From assembly GCA_947623455.1 (NCBI GenBank), contig OX392534.1, forward strand, positions 7,636,001 to 7,700,000: a stretch of 64,000 bases of DNA, read 5' to 3'. The first letter of the stretch is position 1, and each line of letters starts with the position of its first letter. Shown one piece after another: positions 54,245-64,000 of the stretch. A program made the position numbers and the translations under genes. Below the pieces are notes generated by a model. It was not told the DNA's origin. It did no database searches and was given only the letters and a program-made list of their open reading frames with translations. Source of the stretch: Mimachlamys varia. Lineage: Eukaryota > Mollusca > Bivalvia > Pectinida > Pectinidae.

Positions 54245-54438
54245 TCTTTGTTACACACGGATAATAGAGTCAGTTAGTCCTGAAAACAAAGACTAATATA
54301 AAAGATGAAAATCACAAAGAAATGTCCGACTATTTGTCCAACGATAAACCAAATAAACACTGAATCACGATTAAACAGTACTGAACAATTTGGTACTTCA
54401 GGAATGTTCCAGTTGAGAAAACAAAGAACAAAAACAAG

Positions 54439-55110
54439 TCATTCGGACATGTCGTAATCCGAGTGCCAAGCTGGCCTCTTTGTGATTCGACCAGATATCC
54501 GGTTTGGAGATGGAATTACTGCCTCTGGCGCAGGTGTCGAGGTTGGAGAAGCAGTAGCTGGCGATGTGATGGTTTTGTCCATTGCAGGAGGATCCGTTGC
54601 AGGAGGATCAAACTCGAGTGGACGTCGACTGGAGGTATCCGGGATGCCAGATGGTGTCGAAGGTTGAGCAGTTGGCAATGAACAAGGTGTACTTTGTATG
54701 GGTAATTGAGGACCTGTGTCCTTGCAGTGCGGTTTAGGTTCCTTATTGACATTGACATCTTGGGATGTATTAGAAGGAACTATCGCGAATCGTGAAGGCA
54801 CATTGTCATTATCAATGGTCAAGCGTGCTTGTGGCGCAATGACGGGAACATATTGCCTCAGGAATTTCCTATTACGCAAAGTAACACGGCCCGATCCGTC
54901 AATGCGTACCACATATTGGTCAAACTGACGTACTTCGGTAACAACTCCAGTCTTGTCCCACTTTAAGGGATGAGGACCAACTTGATTTTGAATGCGGACA
55001 TGATCCCCGACTGCGAGAGGTGGCAGTCGTTTGGTGTGTTCAGACCAACGTTCACTATCTCGCATGTGACGATTTCGCAGGGCCTCCTCGCGAGCTGCTA
55101 GAGTTTCCAG
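54439..55110 (-). pseudogene. Gypsy integrase C-terminal tail
   Basis: Frame from MRDSERWSEHTKRLPPLAVG to the stop near 54,439: GDHVRIQNQVG and VVRIDGSGRVTLRNRKFLR resemble the chromatin-facing tail of gypsy integrases; then a Pro/Ser-rich end. It is separated from the catalytic part by a single TGA (near 55,110) where Trp is expected, in the same frame. Confidence 0.85.
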
Positions 55111-55752
55111 TCACGTATTGTGAGGAATATACCGACCAGGTGGTATAGGGATGAAGTCTCGTATGGGACGGCCGAACACGCACATGGCAGGAGATAATTT
55201 TGTGTCTCTGTCAGGGGTGTTTCGATACTGCAGAACAGCGCGTTGGAATGCGTCCGTGTTCAGGTCACCATGAGGGCTGGTGTTGCCAATGATCAGACGC
55301 TTTACCGTCTTGACTCCCACTTCAGCACGGCAGTTGCTATGTGGGAAAGCCACAGATGACAGTCTATGGTGAACTCCCCAGTTCCTAAGAAATTGGCGTG
55401 TAGCTAAGGAAGTGAACTCAGGTCCACCATCTGACGCTAGTTCATTAGGGATGCCGAAAGTAACAAATGTTCTTCTGAGACAATCTATTAAACCACTGGA
55501 GCCATCAGATGCTTTCTCCACTATCGGCCAGTTCGAATAACGATCCACTACCACGAGGTAATTGTGCCCCATGTAATGGAAGAAATCTGCGCATACACAT
55601 TGGAATGGGTAGTCAGGAGTGGATAATGGCATCGGAGGTGCACTCGGGTTAGATGGGGCAATGCGGTTGCAGTGGTTGCAAGATGCGCGCAAGGAGACAA
55701 TAGCAGGCGTGATACCTGGCCAAAAGATTGAGGAGTCAGCTCTTGACGTCAT
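55111..55752 (-). pseudogene. Gypsy integrase catalytic core
   Basis: DDE residues visible: Asp in CADFF (near 55,590), Asp in ASDGGPEF (near 55,430) and Glu in [11 protein letters not shown] (near 55,325). A remnant CNHC of the zinc-binding N-terminus is present but the upstream His-His half is missing, because a deletion joins the RNase H region to SSIFWPG near 55,750. Confidence 0.9.
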
Positions 55753-58730
55753 TAAGGTAACTCCTTGATGCGCGTTTTAGGCATACCAGCCTCTATTAAA
55801 TCAACTAACGCCTGCATGTTGTTATCGCTTGTAGTAGCGGTTCTCACGCGCTCCCAGGTTACAGATCGTAGATCGATTGCGTCGAGAGTTGAGGAGGCTG
55901 ATGCTATGACATGCTCTTCAACAAATGCTAGCCCGGATGATGGTGTACGGAGAGCATTCATTAGACTGGAATGGGTGATGTTGGCAGAAGAATAGCTCAT
56001 TGCTGCAATATCGTCCTCTAACACAGGCTTCTCTGGTTCACCAATAGGGTGGCGGGATATACAATCAGCAGCACGATGCCGTATGCCAGGCACATGAAGC
56101 ATTTGGAACCTGTATCGTAGTGTTTTCTCCTTGAGGTCGCGAAGTCTGTTGTTTGGAATATCCTCCAGAGATCTATCACCAAATAACATCAATAAAGGTT
56201 TGTGATCAACGGCTATGATCAATTTCTGGCATCCCAAGACGAAGTGGCGGGCTTTATCCAGGGCATCTGCTACTGCCAGGGCCTCTCCCTCAACCGGAGC
56301 ATAACGCGCCTCTGCTGCATGTGTGAACCGGCTACCGACAAGTGTAACTCTCCAACCATCACGGCAGCATAGGGGGCTGCCATTGGCACAGTCACAGTGT
56401 TTCTGTAATAGCCAAAAACCTATGCCAGTCTTTGACCAATCTGTCGCGAGACAAGTTGGCTTACTTGGGTCGAAAATCTGTACGCCATGTTCAATCTCAT
56501 TGGCAATAACAACTTTGGATTCTTCGAAGAGTCTTTGAAGTTCTTCGGTCCACTGAAATGGTTGGTCAGATTTGAGTAGCTGACGGAAGGGATGCATTTT
56601 CTCGGCCATACTGAAGGCATAAGACACTTGATTGACCAATCCAAACCATGAGCGCACATCTGTGATGTTCCTGGGTGTTGGAAAGTCAAGAATGGCGCGT
56701 AAATATTTCTGTGATAGCCGCACACTATCGCTGGTTATTTCAAATCCAGCAAATTCTACCGTGTCTGCCGCGAATATGAATTTTGCATGGTTCAGTGTAA
56801 TACCGTTACGTCCACAGATGTCAAGCCACTGAACTGCCTGAAAGAAGCTTCCTTCAATGCTGTCGGACCACAATAAAACATCGTCGACACATTTAGTTTT
56901 GTTAGGGATGTCTGAGGCAAGCTCGTCGTAGCGTCTTGTGTAACCGTCACCAGATGCGATGTAGCCTTGAGGTGCAGTTTTGTAACGGTATCTTCCCCAA
57001 GGAGTGATGAATGTTGTTAAGTGCCTGTCCTCTTCGCAGATTGGCACACTGTGATAGCCGTTCCATGCATCAAATAGTGTATTCTTTTTGTCTGGTGGAA
57101 TAGAGCGTGCTTGGTGGAATGGTGATTGGGTGTGATGAGTCTCGCGAGTGGCGTGCACATTTAATGGTTGAAAGTCAACAGTGCGCCGCGGTGTACCATT
57201 CTTTTTCGCACAAACAACCATTCTATGGCACCAAGTAACAGGCTCACCAACTGGAACAGGCTCAATTACTCCCAATCTGACATCCTGGTCTAGTCCAGCC
57301 TTCACTGCTTCCTGCCAATGGATTGGAACAGGTACGGGTGTGTGGTGGGCAACAGGTTTCGCGTTAGGGTCAACCATGAGCTTCATTGGAGGTCCTTTCA
57401 TTAGTGGTAAAGTCTGATGTTCACATGTGTTGAATGTGCTAGACTTATAATAGTCAAGAAGGTAGTCCCTTAAACGATCAATGTTTTCTGTCGTGGCAGG
57501 GAAAGGCAGTTTTTTGGGTGGCGTGGGTGGCTGTTGGCGAGTAGGGCAATCACATGCTATGTCTTGCTGATCAAGTAATGAGGACATAGCATCTATGCTA
57601 GCTGAATGGGATTGGGCTCCGATGATTGGGAATAAATCTGGGATGATGCCAAAGGCAGCACACGCTTCACGACTGAGGAATAGCTTGTCCGATGAGCTTG
57701 TTATATATGTCATCTGCCTGGTCTCTTTGACGTTACCTGCCTTGTCTTTCCCGATTAAACGGAGGATCGTCGCCCCAAGAATTTTAATACCACCATTTGT
57801 AGCTGTGTGCATTTGCATGGTTACGGGCATAAGTTCAGATTCTCGTAGGCCAAGGCGGCGAATTACTTTCAAACCAGCAAGACAACTCTGACATCCTGTG
57901 TCTACCATTGCTTGCAGTGAAATTGTCCCGGTATCTCGCGTCAATGTGAAGCCTAAGGCAGCGTAGTCCTCTACAGTAACTTTAGCAGTTACGTTCACAA
58001 ATGGTTGAGGCTTAGAGCGTTGCTTAATCCATGAGTAGATATAGTGGTAAATGCAAATTGAACGTTCGATGCCGGAATCACTAAGGGTGCAGTGTTGACC
58101 TTCTAGAGGATTATGGGCAGAGCACAGTGCATCGAATACAGAACTACCAGATAGGGTGTCGCGGTCGGTCACTTTGGGTTTGTCCTTGCTTCTACATACC
58201 GCCTCAAAATGATGTTCGCGACGACAATGACCACATGTGTGTCCATATGCTGTACACTCTGTTTTACCCATGCGGGCTGGATCAGATCTGCCATGCCCTT
58301 TTTTTCCACAATATGTACATGACTCGGTTTTGTTGGAGGTGTCCTTGGAAGGCGGTTTGTCAGACTTGCCTTTGCGGTACGAGCTACTGGCAGCCTCGAC
58401 CGGATGAGAGTCTGACAGTCTAGAGGCTGAGCGCTTACCGGCTTCTTTTGTTTCGACAAATTGGAATACCTCTTCAAGGCTCATATCCTGATTTTTGTGT
58501 CCTAGAAGGTCAAGCTGTATTTCTGGATCAGCAATGCCTCGTGTAAGTACATCACGCATAATGGAGTCTGTGTAATTGACGTCGATTGAACATCCTGGAC
58601 ATGCAATAATAAACTTACATATGCCTGCCTGTCCTTTAAGTCTGGCACCGTAACTCCGAACCGTTTCATCACGATCCTGTCGCATGTTATGCAGTGTTAC
58701 CCTGGCAACCGCATAGTGTTCTCCTCGCAT
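55752..58730 (-). pseudogene. Gypsy gag end, protease, RT and RNase H
   Basis: 992 open codons. Order: end of the capsid-like region (IIACPGCSIDVNYTDSIMRD), zinc knuckles around CTYCGKKGHG (about 138-146) and CGHCRREHHFEAVC, protease with MVDTGC (Asp277-Thr-Gly), RT with the metal-binding box CVDD at 56,880-56,891 (Cys in place of the usual Tyr), then RNase H (ATDWSKTGIGFWLL, VEGEALAVADAL, VDHKPLL). Long intact frame but the protein is cut off by the downstream deletion and upstream frameshift. Confidence 0.92.
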
Positions 58731-59092
58731 ACTGCAAGTTTTTTTTTATTGCAGCCATGACTTCGTCCACATTTTTGTTAGCTAGACTTCCACCAGCTGT
58801 GCGTGTGAGGTCTTTACGTAGTGGCTCATCACAGTATTCTAGAAGTTGGACGACTTTGTCACGTCCAGTGATTTTTGTTGCACTCACATAGTCCGACCAG
58901 CGAGAATGAAAATATGCCCATTCCTGCGGCGGTGATAGTGGGTCGCTTAACTCTCTCGACCTTGGCGGCAGCCTGCTCTGGTTTAGGTATATGTGCAGCG
59001 GAATGAGCCGTGATGAGTGCCGCAACGATAGCGGCATCCAGGTCAGCCGTGGCATAGTCGCAGTCCGTGATAGGGCAAGCTACAGCTGGCAT
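58687..59092 (-). pseudogene. Gypsy gag N-terminal part, frameshifted
   Basis: Begins at ATG 59,092 (MPAVACPITDCDYATADLDA). Shifts frame near 58,930 into EWAYFHSRWSDYVSATKITG, LRKDLTRTAGGSLANKNVDE, and again at a T/A homopolymer near 58,743 before joining the long frame. The first break is not in a homopolymer. Confidence 0.82.
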
Positions 59093-59148
59093 TATGGTGA
59101 TGTGATCATGTGGCGATGATGGAATTCAGGAATCCTCGACTGTGTTCA

Positions 59149-59271
59149 TAAATGGGACTCTGTTTCGTTTACTTCAATGTGTTTATTAAGCAATGAACAC
59201 AGTCTGCAAAACATAAAGTAGGTCTAAATTATACAATGCTAATATACTAACTACCAACATACAATCCTCTA
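59149..59271 (-). repeat. 5' LTR
   Basis: 123 bp, differs from the 3' LTR at three places (gttTcg/gttCcg and agtAGgtc/agtTGatc). The next minus-strand bases (TGAACACAGTCGAGGATTCC) are where the primer-binding site would be; I do not recognise the tRNA. Confidence 0.9.
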
Positions 59272-60085
59272 TTAATTAACACTTATACGCCTGTATAAAC
59301 TAAACAGTGGAACGTCTTATATAATTAGCTTTCTTTAATTCAACTGAAACGGTGCTTTCTAGGTAAGTTTTACCAGAAGCTGTTTATAAAGGTATACACG
59401 GCTGTGTCAAAATATAAGCCGGAAGCTTAAGCTGTATACCTTAAAACATATATATATATATGTGTGTGTGTGTGTGTTGGGATGGGTGGTTGATCAGTCG
59501 ACACGAAGCTAAGGTAAGTGCTTTACGTATACGTTATCTTACACTTGTTTGGGTCGTTTTAATTTACTGGCTGTGATTGTCATCCACGTATATACTAGCT
59601 AAATACGTGAAGGTGTTTCACTTGTCTGGTGTCCTGCAGGGTGTTGGTGCCTGAGAATTTGTTTCTCTTACGATTTAGTTTTGAACCTGAGGATTTTGGC
59701 CCAGTTAAAATTATAGCCGGGGTGGGGGTAGTTCTGTTAAACCTATAAAATGTTTATCAGAGACATGTATGGTATTGTAATATAAACTGTACGTCTCCAT
59801 GTTAATAAATAATATGTTGTAAAAGCTTTACATTTTTCAAATTATTGTATATAGGGGAGCGCTAGGTTTACTGCACGAGTGGTCGCACCTCGTTAAAAAT
59901 TAGTAATTATAATTAAATGAAACTATAGTCTCTTCAGGTGTCTAACAAGGATATCGATTGTTTCTGTTTTCTCGAAATGATATATGTGTCTAAAACTGAA
60001 GTTAAATTAAAAATGATGAAAAATCGATTAAGCCAAAGCAGAGGCGTATATATAGGCCTGCGTGTATAAAGCCTTGTCTCTTGCA

Positions 60086-60350
60086 CAGGGCCTTAGAGTT
60101 TGTTACAGCTAGCTATAGATAGTTTTGGACCTAAAATAGGGTGTTTAGAGTAATTTTACACATTTGGGGTTAAGATCAATTTTCGATAAAAATGCCCCCT
60201 CAATGGTCATAATAGCTTTTGCTTTTATGACCATTGAGGGGGTATTTTTATCGAAAATCTGACCCCCCCCCCCCCAAAATGTGGAAAATTAATCTAAATT
60301 TTAGGTCCAAAACTAGCTGCATGTCACCGTTAACAAATTCTCAGGTCCCT
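60086..60350. mobile_element. Palindromic MITE, copy 2
   Basis: Orthologous to 24,293-24,557. The loop differs ('aatagcttttgctttt' in place of 'aattt') and the C-run sits in the right arm here instead of the G-run on the left in copy 1, so each copy has its own expansion. Confidence 0.85.
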
Positions 60351-60537
60351 GTACATGTGGTCTCTTAATTTCTCTTTCTCTTGTACATGTTCTTACTTTA
60401 AAATGAAAATCGCAAATAGTTAGTGATCATTATATCTGTCACAAGTTCACTTAATTTAAAGTTTGATTTAAAATGATTTTGTTGATATTAGACGTCGGAT
60501 AAGTTGATCATAAACAAGAAAGATAAGATAACAATAT

Positions 60538-60630
60538 CATAATCCGGATTTCGAGTGCCGTTTTCCGGGTCACGTCCTTATTACTCATTTCAAAATGGCC
60601 GACGTGTAAACAAACTAAGATGTTTTACAG
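60538..60630 (+). promoter_or_regulatory. Promoter-like segment, copy 2
   Basis: Same CCGGA cores, AAAATGGCCGAC and donor 'ttttacag|gtaaga' as at 24,740-24,835. Conservation of the donor while flanks vary hints at use, but a hAT element now lies 43 bases downstream of the donor. Confidence 0.4.
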
Positions 60631-60672
60631 GTAAGAAAAGCAGCTGCAAGTCTATCCAATAGGGATGCTTAC

Positions 60673-62530
60673 TAGAGCTGGGTACCACAAAATTAAAAGT
60701 ACCACGGTATTTAGGCAAATACCGCGGTACGTACCACGGTATACCACCTTGATTGAATGTTTGATCTAGCTAAAGGTCTCTGGCTGTTTTTGAAGCCAAT
60801 CAGCAACAGGCTATAGGCCTGTCATAAGTTTCTTTTTGTTTTATCCTCTAATATTGTTTGAGTGAAGCTACATGTATGTCTGTCCTGGCTTGTTGATCAA
60901 CAAACTTATAGGAAATTATAATTAAATCATATTTGAATTCCAATCGATCTACATGTATGTAAAAAATATTTAATTGATAAGTTAAATGAAAGTCCCCAAA
61001 AAACCTGTACAGGACTAATGTACCAAGGTACAGTTGAGTGTAAGCTAACCTTTACACCCTAGTGCACTAGGAGTGCACTACGTTAAACTAGTAGTGCACT
61101 ACGTTAAACTAGTAGTGCGCTACATTTAAACTACAGGTAAACTAGTAGTGCACTACGTCCAGTCAGGTGTGACCACAAAAACCCCCATACATGTAATGGG
61201 AGTGTCCATATATCTGTGTCCTTACCTGTACAGATGTAATATGATTTACCTGTGCTCTTATAATTATGTTATACTATATATTGAAGTTGTCTTTGAAAGT
61301 CATTAGTATGTTACTCACATGAGTACAAGAATGAAAAATTCTGAGTTTATGCCAGATAATATTCATCATAATAACTTATGTTTCAAATTAATTCACTGCA
61401 TATCAAAACTTTAAAAATAATAATTAAAATATACTAAATTATAATTCTTTTTTAAAGAAGTATCAATGATTTTTTTTTATTTAAATATTTCATTCTACAA
61501 TTAAATTGAAAGGTATGTGTTAAAATAAAAAATGGTATAATACATGTATTATGTTGAAATTAGCAATTTAAGTTAATCCTACTAACTATTTAAAAATGTA
61601 TACAAAAAAATAAACTAAACAACAGATTGTAGTATAATAAAAATCAGATATAAGAAGGACAGATTTTGTACTTGTATAGTAGTTTCAATCACAAATTACT
61701 TTAATATTTGACATGAAGAGGCTAGCTTGGCAAAAATGTAATCCAATTGAATGTAATGCAATGTTATCATCATTAATCATATAGGATCATCATTAAACAA
61801 TTAACAGGGCCCAGGGCCCTCAGGCCTTTAATCAGACTTGGCCAGTGATGGCTGTGGGGGAGTTGGAGGTAGAAATTCACACCTGGCTAATTATAACTAC
61901 AGCCAGCTTAGGGATGACCCCTATACTGACCTCTGTGAGGATGTGGCCCGGTAGGTCAGGTACGTATATATATGCCTGGAGGGTAAATGATTCTACCTGA
62001 AGATCTATAGCTGTCCTTTTTAGTTAGTTCAATATACTTGATTATAAATTGGTAAATAAATATAAAAAAATCTGGTCATATTACATATTAAATGAAATAT
62101 GAGACATCAAAATTGTAACAGTTGTGACAGTAATTATCATGATTTCATAATTTGTAGTTTTGAAAAGAAAGAAAGAAAGAAGGTTGTTTCAGAAAGATAA
62201 CTACTGTACATGAGATTCAAATATATATATTCAAGTTATAAATATTAACTAATGATAAGGCCAGTTTCTAAGTTCGAGCAGACGACACAGGTGAAGTACA
62301 GGTAAGAATCACAGGTAGATGGGACTGCCCATTTACCTGTAGGGGTATTTGACCGATATGGGGTTCAGGGTGTAGTGCACTACTAGTTTACCTGTAGTTT
62401 AAATGTAGTGCACTACTAGTTTAAATGTAGTGCACTACTAGTGCACTAGGTGTAAAGGTTAGCTTACACTCAACTGTACGTACCATCACAACTTTATACC
62501 ACGGTATACCGGTAAAACCGCCCAGCCTTA
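60673..62530. mobile_element. Non-autonomous hAT element
   Basis: 1,858 bp between perfect 8-bp duplications ATGCTTAC (60,665-60,672 and 62,531-62,538), the hAT hallmark. Ends TAGAGCTGGG and CCCAGCCTTA. Subterminal inverted blocks with repeated 'agtgcactac' and 'ctagtttacctgtagttta' motifs (61,058-61,155 and 62,370-62,460), and 'accacggtat' near both ends. No transposase frame. Absent from copy 1. Confidence 0.9.
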
Positions 62531-62538
62531 ATGCTTAC

Positions 62539-63895
62539 CATACATTTTACTTTTTAATCATTGTAAATATCAGCTGATAATGATTTATACAGCGGCAATA
62601 TTTTGATGCTATTCTAGTCGTAGAAAAAAAACACCAGTTTTTGTCTCGAGTCCTGACCGCAGACAAAAAGCCCATGCAAGCCACAGGCACAAAGTACAGC
62701 TGGGGTACGTCACGATAGTTTGGCTTAAACCTTTGTTTACGCTAGATTTGTCTATGATTTATAACCTATAATACATACGATGTAGTATAGTATTGCCATA
62801 CTATCGTGACTTGCCTCTACTGCGGCACAGGGTACGTACTGATTAAATTGCATATGCTGCCTAGTCGACGTAATATATAAAAAAAAACGTCTCGTCGTGT
62901 AGAGTTATAACGTTAACATTCTTATAATATTATGTATCCATTGTAGAGGTATTAATGCCTGAAAGGACTTCAGGTAGACTTGGAGTGGACCTGGAGTGCA
63001 CTCCAAGTTCATCTGGAGTCCAAACAGAGTGCACACCAAGTTTACCTGAGTCCAAACGGAGTGCTCTCCAAGTCCAAATGGAGTGCACTTTGTGAAACCT
63101 TTAGTCTACATTCAACTGTACGTTATCACAGCTACCTAGTGAAGAGGTACACTGTACCAGGTGTGTCCAAATGAATGGCCTTGACCTTCATGTACTTTCA
63201 AGGTCACATGGATCAGATGTCTTACAAACTACAAACAGCACTTCGTACCATACTGTAGTGATATTGGGCCTATGGGTGTACCATGCTAGGATGTAGGCTA
63301 CTATATATGTTTGTTCAGATGAATGACCTTGACCCACATTCAAGGTCACAGCTAGGGGTCAAATGTGCTGAAAACTTCAAAGCCTTCTTCACAATAACCA
63401 AAAGGCCAAGGGTACTGATATATTGCCTGCAGCATACTGGGATGAAGGGCTATTAAGTTTATTGAAATAATTGACCTTGACCTAATGTCAAGGTCACAGG
63501 AGATGATTGTGTTCAAAATCTTCCATTGACTTCTTCTCAATTGCCAAAAGGTTTTTTTAATCTGACTATAATGTTAAACCTGGTACATTGTATTAATAAG
63601 TCAGCAGTTTATTACTGCTCATTGCCTGACAGAGTATAGAAATTACCAATTGCAAGCTATATTTAATTTCATGACTCCTAAAAACAGATTTACATACTGA
63701 CACTGTATATAATTGAATTATCATAAACTTTGGTATTGAAAATGTTCAGCAGTCAATCAATAATTTATGATTATAATGTATAAGTGTCTTGGAAACATGC
63801 TTTATTGAACAAAGTGACTCTAGTATTGTGTTAAAAAATGGTAATTCCTCATATATAAGTGTTGCAATATGAGTTATTTTATGGTGTCTGTTGAC
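62539..63895 (+). repeat. Segmental duplication copy 2, part 4
   Basis: Follows copy 1 from 'taccatacattttac' (62,536) to 'ttatggtgtctgttg' (63,895), except a 440-base gap relative to copy 1 near 62,945 and about 235 extra bases at 63,565-63,805. The match stops at the place where gene B's UTR exon acceptor lies in copy 1. Confidence 0.92.
63175..63496. promoter_or_regulatory. Three TCAAGGTCA site pairs, copy 2
   Basis: Pairs near 63,176/63,198 (first half TGGCCTTGA, one change), 63,324/63,340 and 63,472/63,488 keep the spacing of copy 1. Same caveat as copy 1: they may be part of a dispersed repeat. Confidence 0.4.
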
Positions 63896-64000
63896 AGTGA
63901 TCAATTTATAATTTATTTCCATGGGTCCTTTTTGTAAATATTGCAGAAAACTATGGGTCCCACAATGTTAAATTGAAGTATTTCCATAATTTCTACGAGT

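Larger units (their letters stand above)
54110..59271 (-). mobile_element. Ty3/gypsy-type LTR retrotransposon, defective
   Basis: 5,162 bp. Two 123-bp LTRs differ at three positions. Target duplication TTAAT (54,105-54,109 and 59,272-59,276), with the intact empty site in copy 1 at about 23,500. Order on the minus strand: LTR, gag with zinc knuckle, protease, RT, RNase H, integrase, C-terminal tail, PPT, LTR. RT before integrase marks the Ty3/gypsy (Metaviridae) order. Coding is broken by at least two frameshifts, one deletion and one nonsense codon, so the copy is inactive by itself. Confidence 0.92.
59272..60672 (+). repeat. Segmental duplication copy 2, part 3
   Basis: Resumes at TTAATTAACACTT and follows 23,500-24,870 of copy 1, including the palindromic MITE and the promoter-like segment. 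Ends at the hAT target site. Confidence 0.92.

Noticed and set aside
54463..58423. Several plus-strand frames over the LTR element
   Set aside because: Antisense of the gypsy pol frames, which have clear protease, RT, RNase H and integrase motifs.

Overview
This is an AT-rich nuclear window from an animal with introns, short exons and very dense repeats. Tx1/L1-like LINEs, a short-LTR Ty3/gypsy (Metaviridae-type) element, a Helitron-like element with a tandem core that starts in a CCCCCC/GGGGGG-flanked end, tRNA-derived SINEs and many foldback elements together suggest a lophotrochozoan, most likely a bivalve mollusc. That placement is inference from element style, not a database match. I see no bacterial features, no CRISPR and no functional tRNA or rRNA gene.

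Two plus-strand protein genes can be assembled by splicing. Gene A (8,979-14,919, five coding exons) and gene B (26,554-33,956, four coding exons) encode paralogous single-pass membrane proteins. Each has an N-terminal hydrophobic signal segment, a short extracellular domain with six cysteines at nearly the same spacing (26/27, 15/14, 11/11, 20/19 and 8/8 residues between successive cysteines), one transmembrane segment, and a proline/tyrosine-rich cytoplasmic tail. Intron phases match along the shared part (1, 0, 1). The tails differ: gene A ends with a PPPY motif and a PPPAY sequence, while gene B ends with five 8-residue repeats carrying NPAY or NTAY. I do not recognise the family by name, and it is the best candidate here for something undescribed.

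The second theme is a segmental duplication. Copy 1 (about 21,645-26,488) lies directly upstream of gene B and contains a promoter-like segment, a possible non-coding first exon and three pairs of TCAAGGTCA sites. Copy 2 (39,338-63,895, same orientation) was later split by three insertions absent from copy 1: a 13.2-kb segment bounded by 18-bp inverted repeats (39,644-52,891), a 5.16-kb gypsy-type LTR element (54,110-59,271) and a 1.86-kb non-autonomous hAT element (60,673-62,530). Copy 2 therefore carries a second gene-B-like 5' region, and a third family member may start just beyond the right edge.

Layout: 1-7 kb, fragments of a dispersed reverse-transcriptase family ('family R'), a 65-bp satellite and a CRE-like site pair; 7-15 kb, gene A with minisatellite-rich introns; 15-22 kb, family R, a TA-flanked MITE and a 2-kb foldback element inside a degenerate array; 21.6-26.5 kb, duplication copy 1; 26.5-37.7 kb, gene B, with a Helitron-like 158-bp array, two SINEs, a 70-bp repeat that copies its last 3' splice site six times, and a 39-bp minisatellite downstream; 38-39.6 kb, family R and a 44-bp repeat; 39.6-52.9 kb, the TIR-bounded segment holding two broken Tx1/L1-like LINEs, foldbacks and a dispersed TGTCTNTGGTGTTACC-type motif; 52.9-63.9 kb, the rest of copy 2. 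All transposon reading frames seen are broken.
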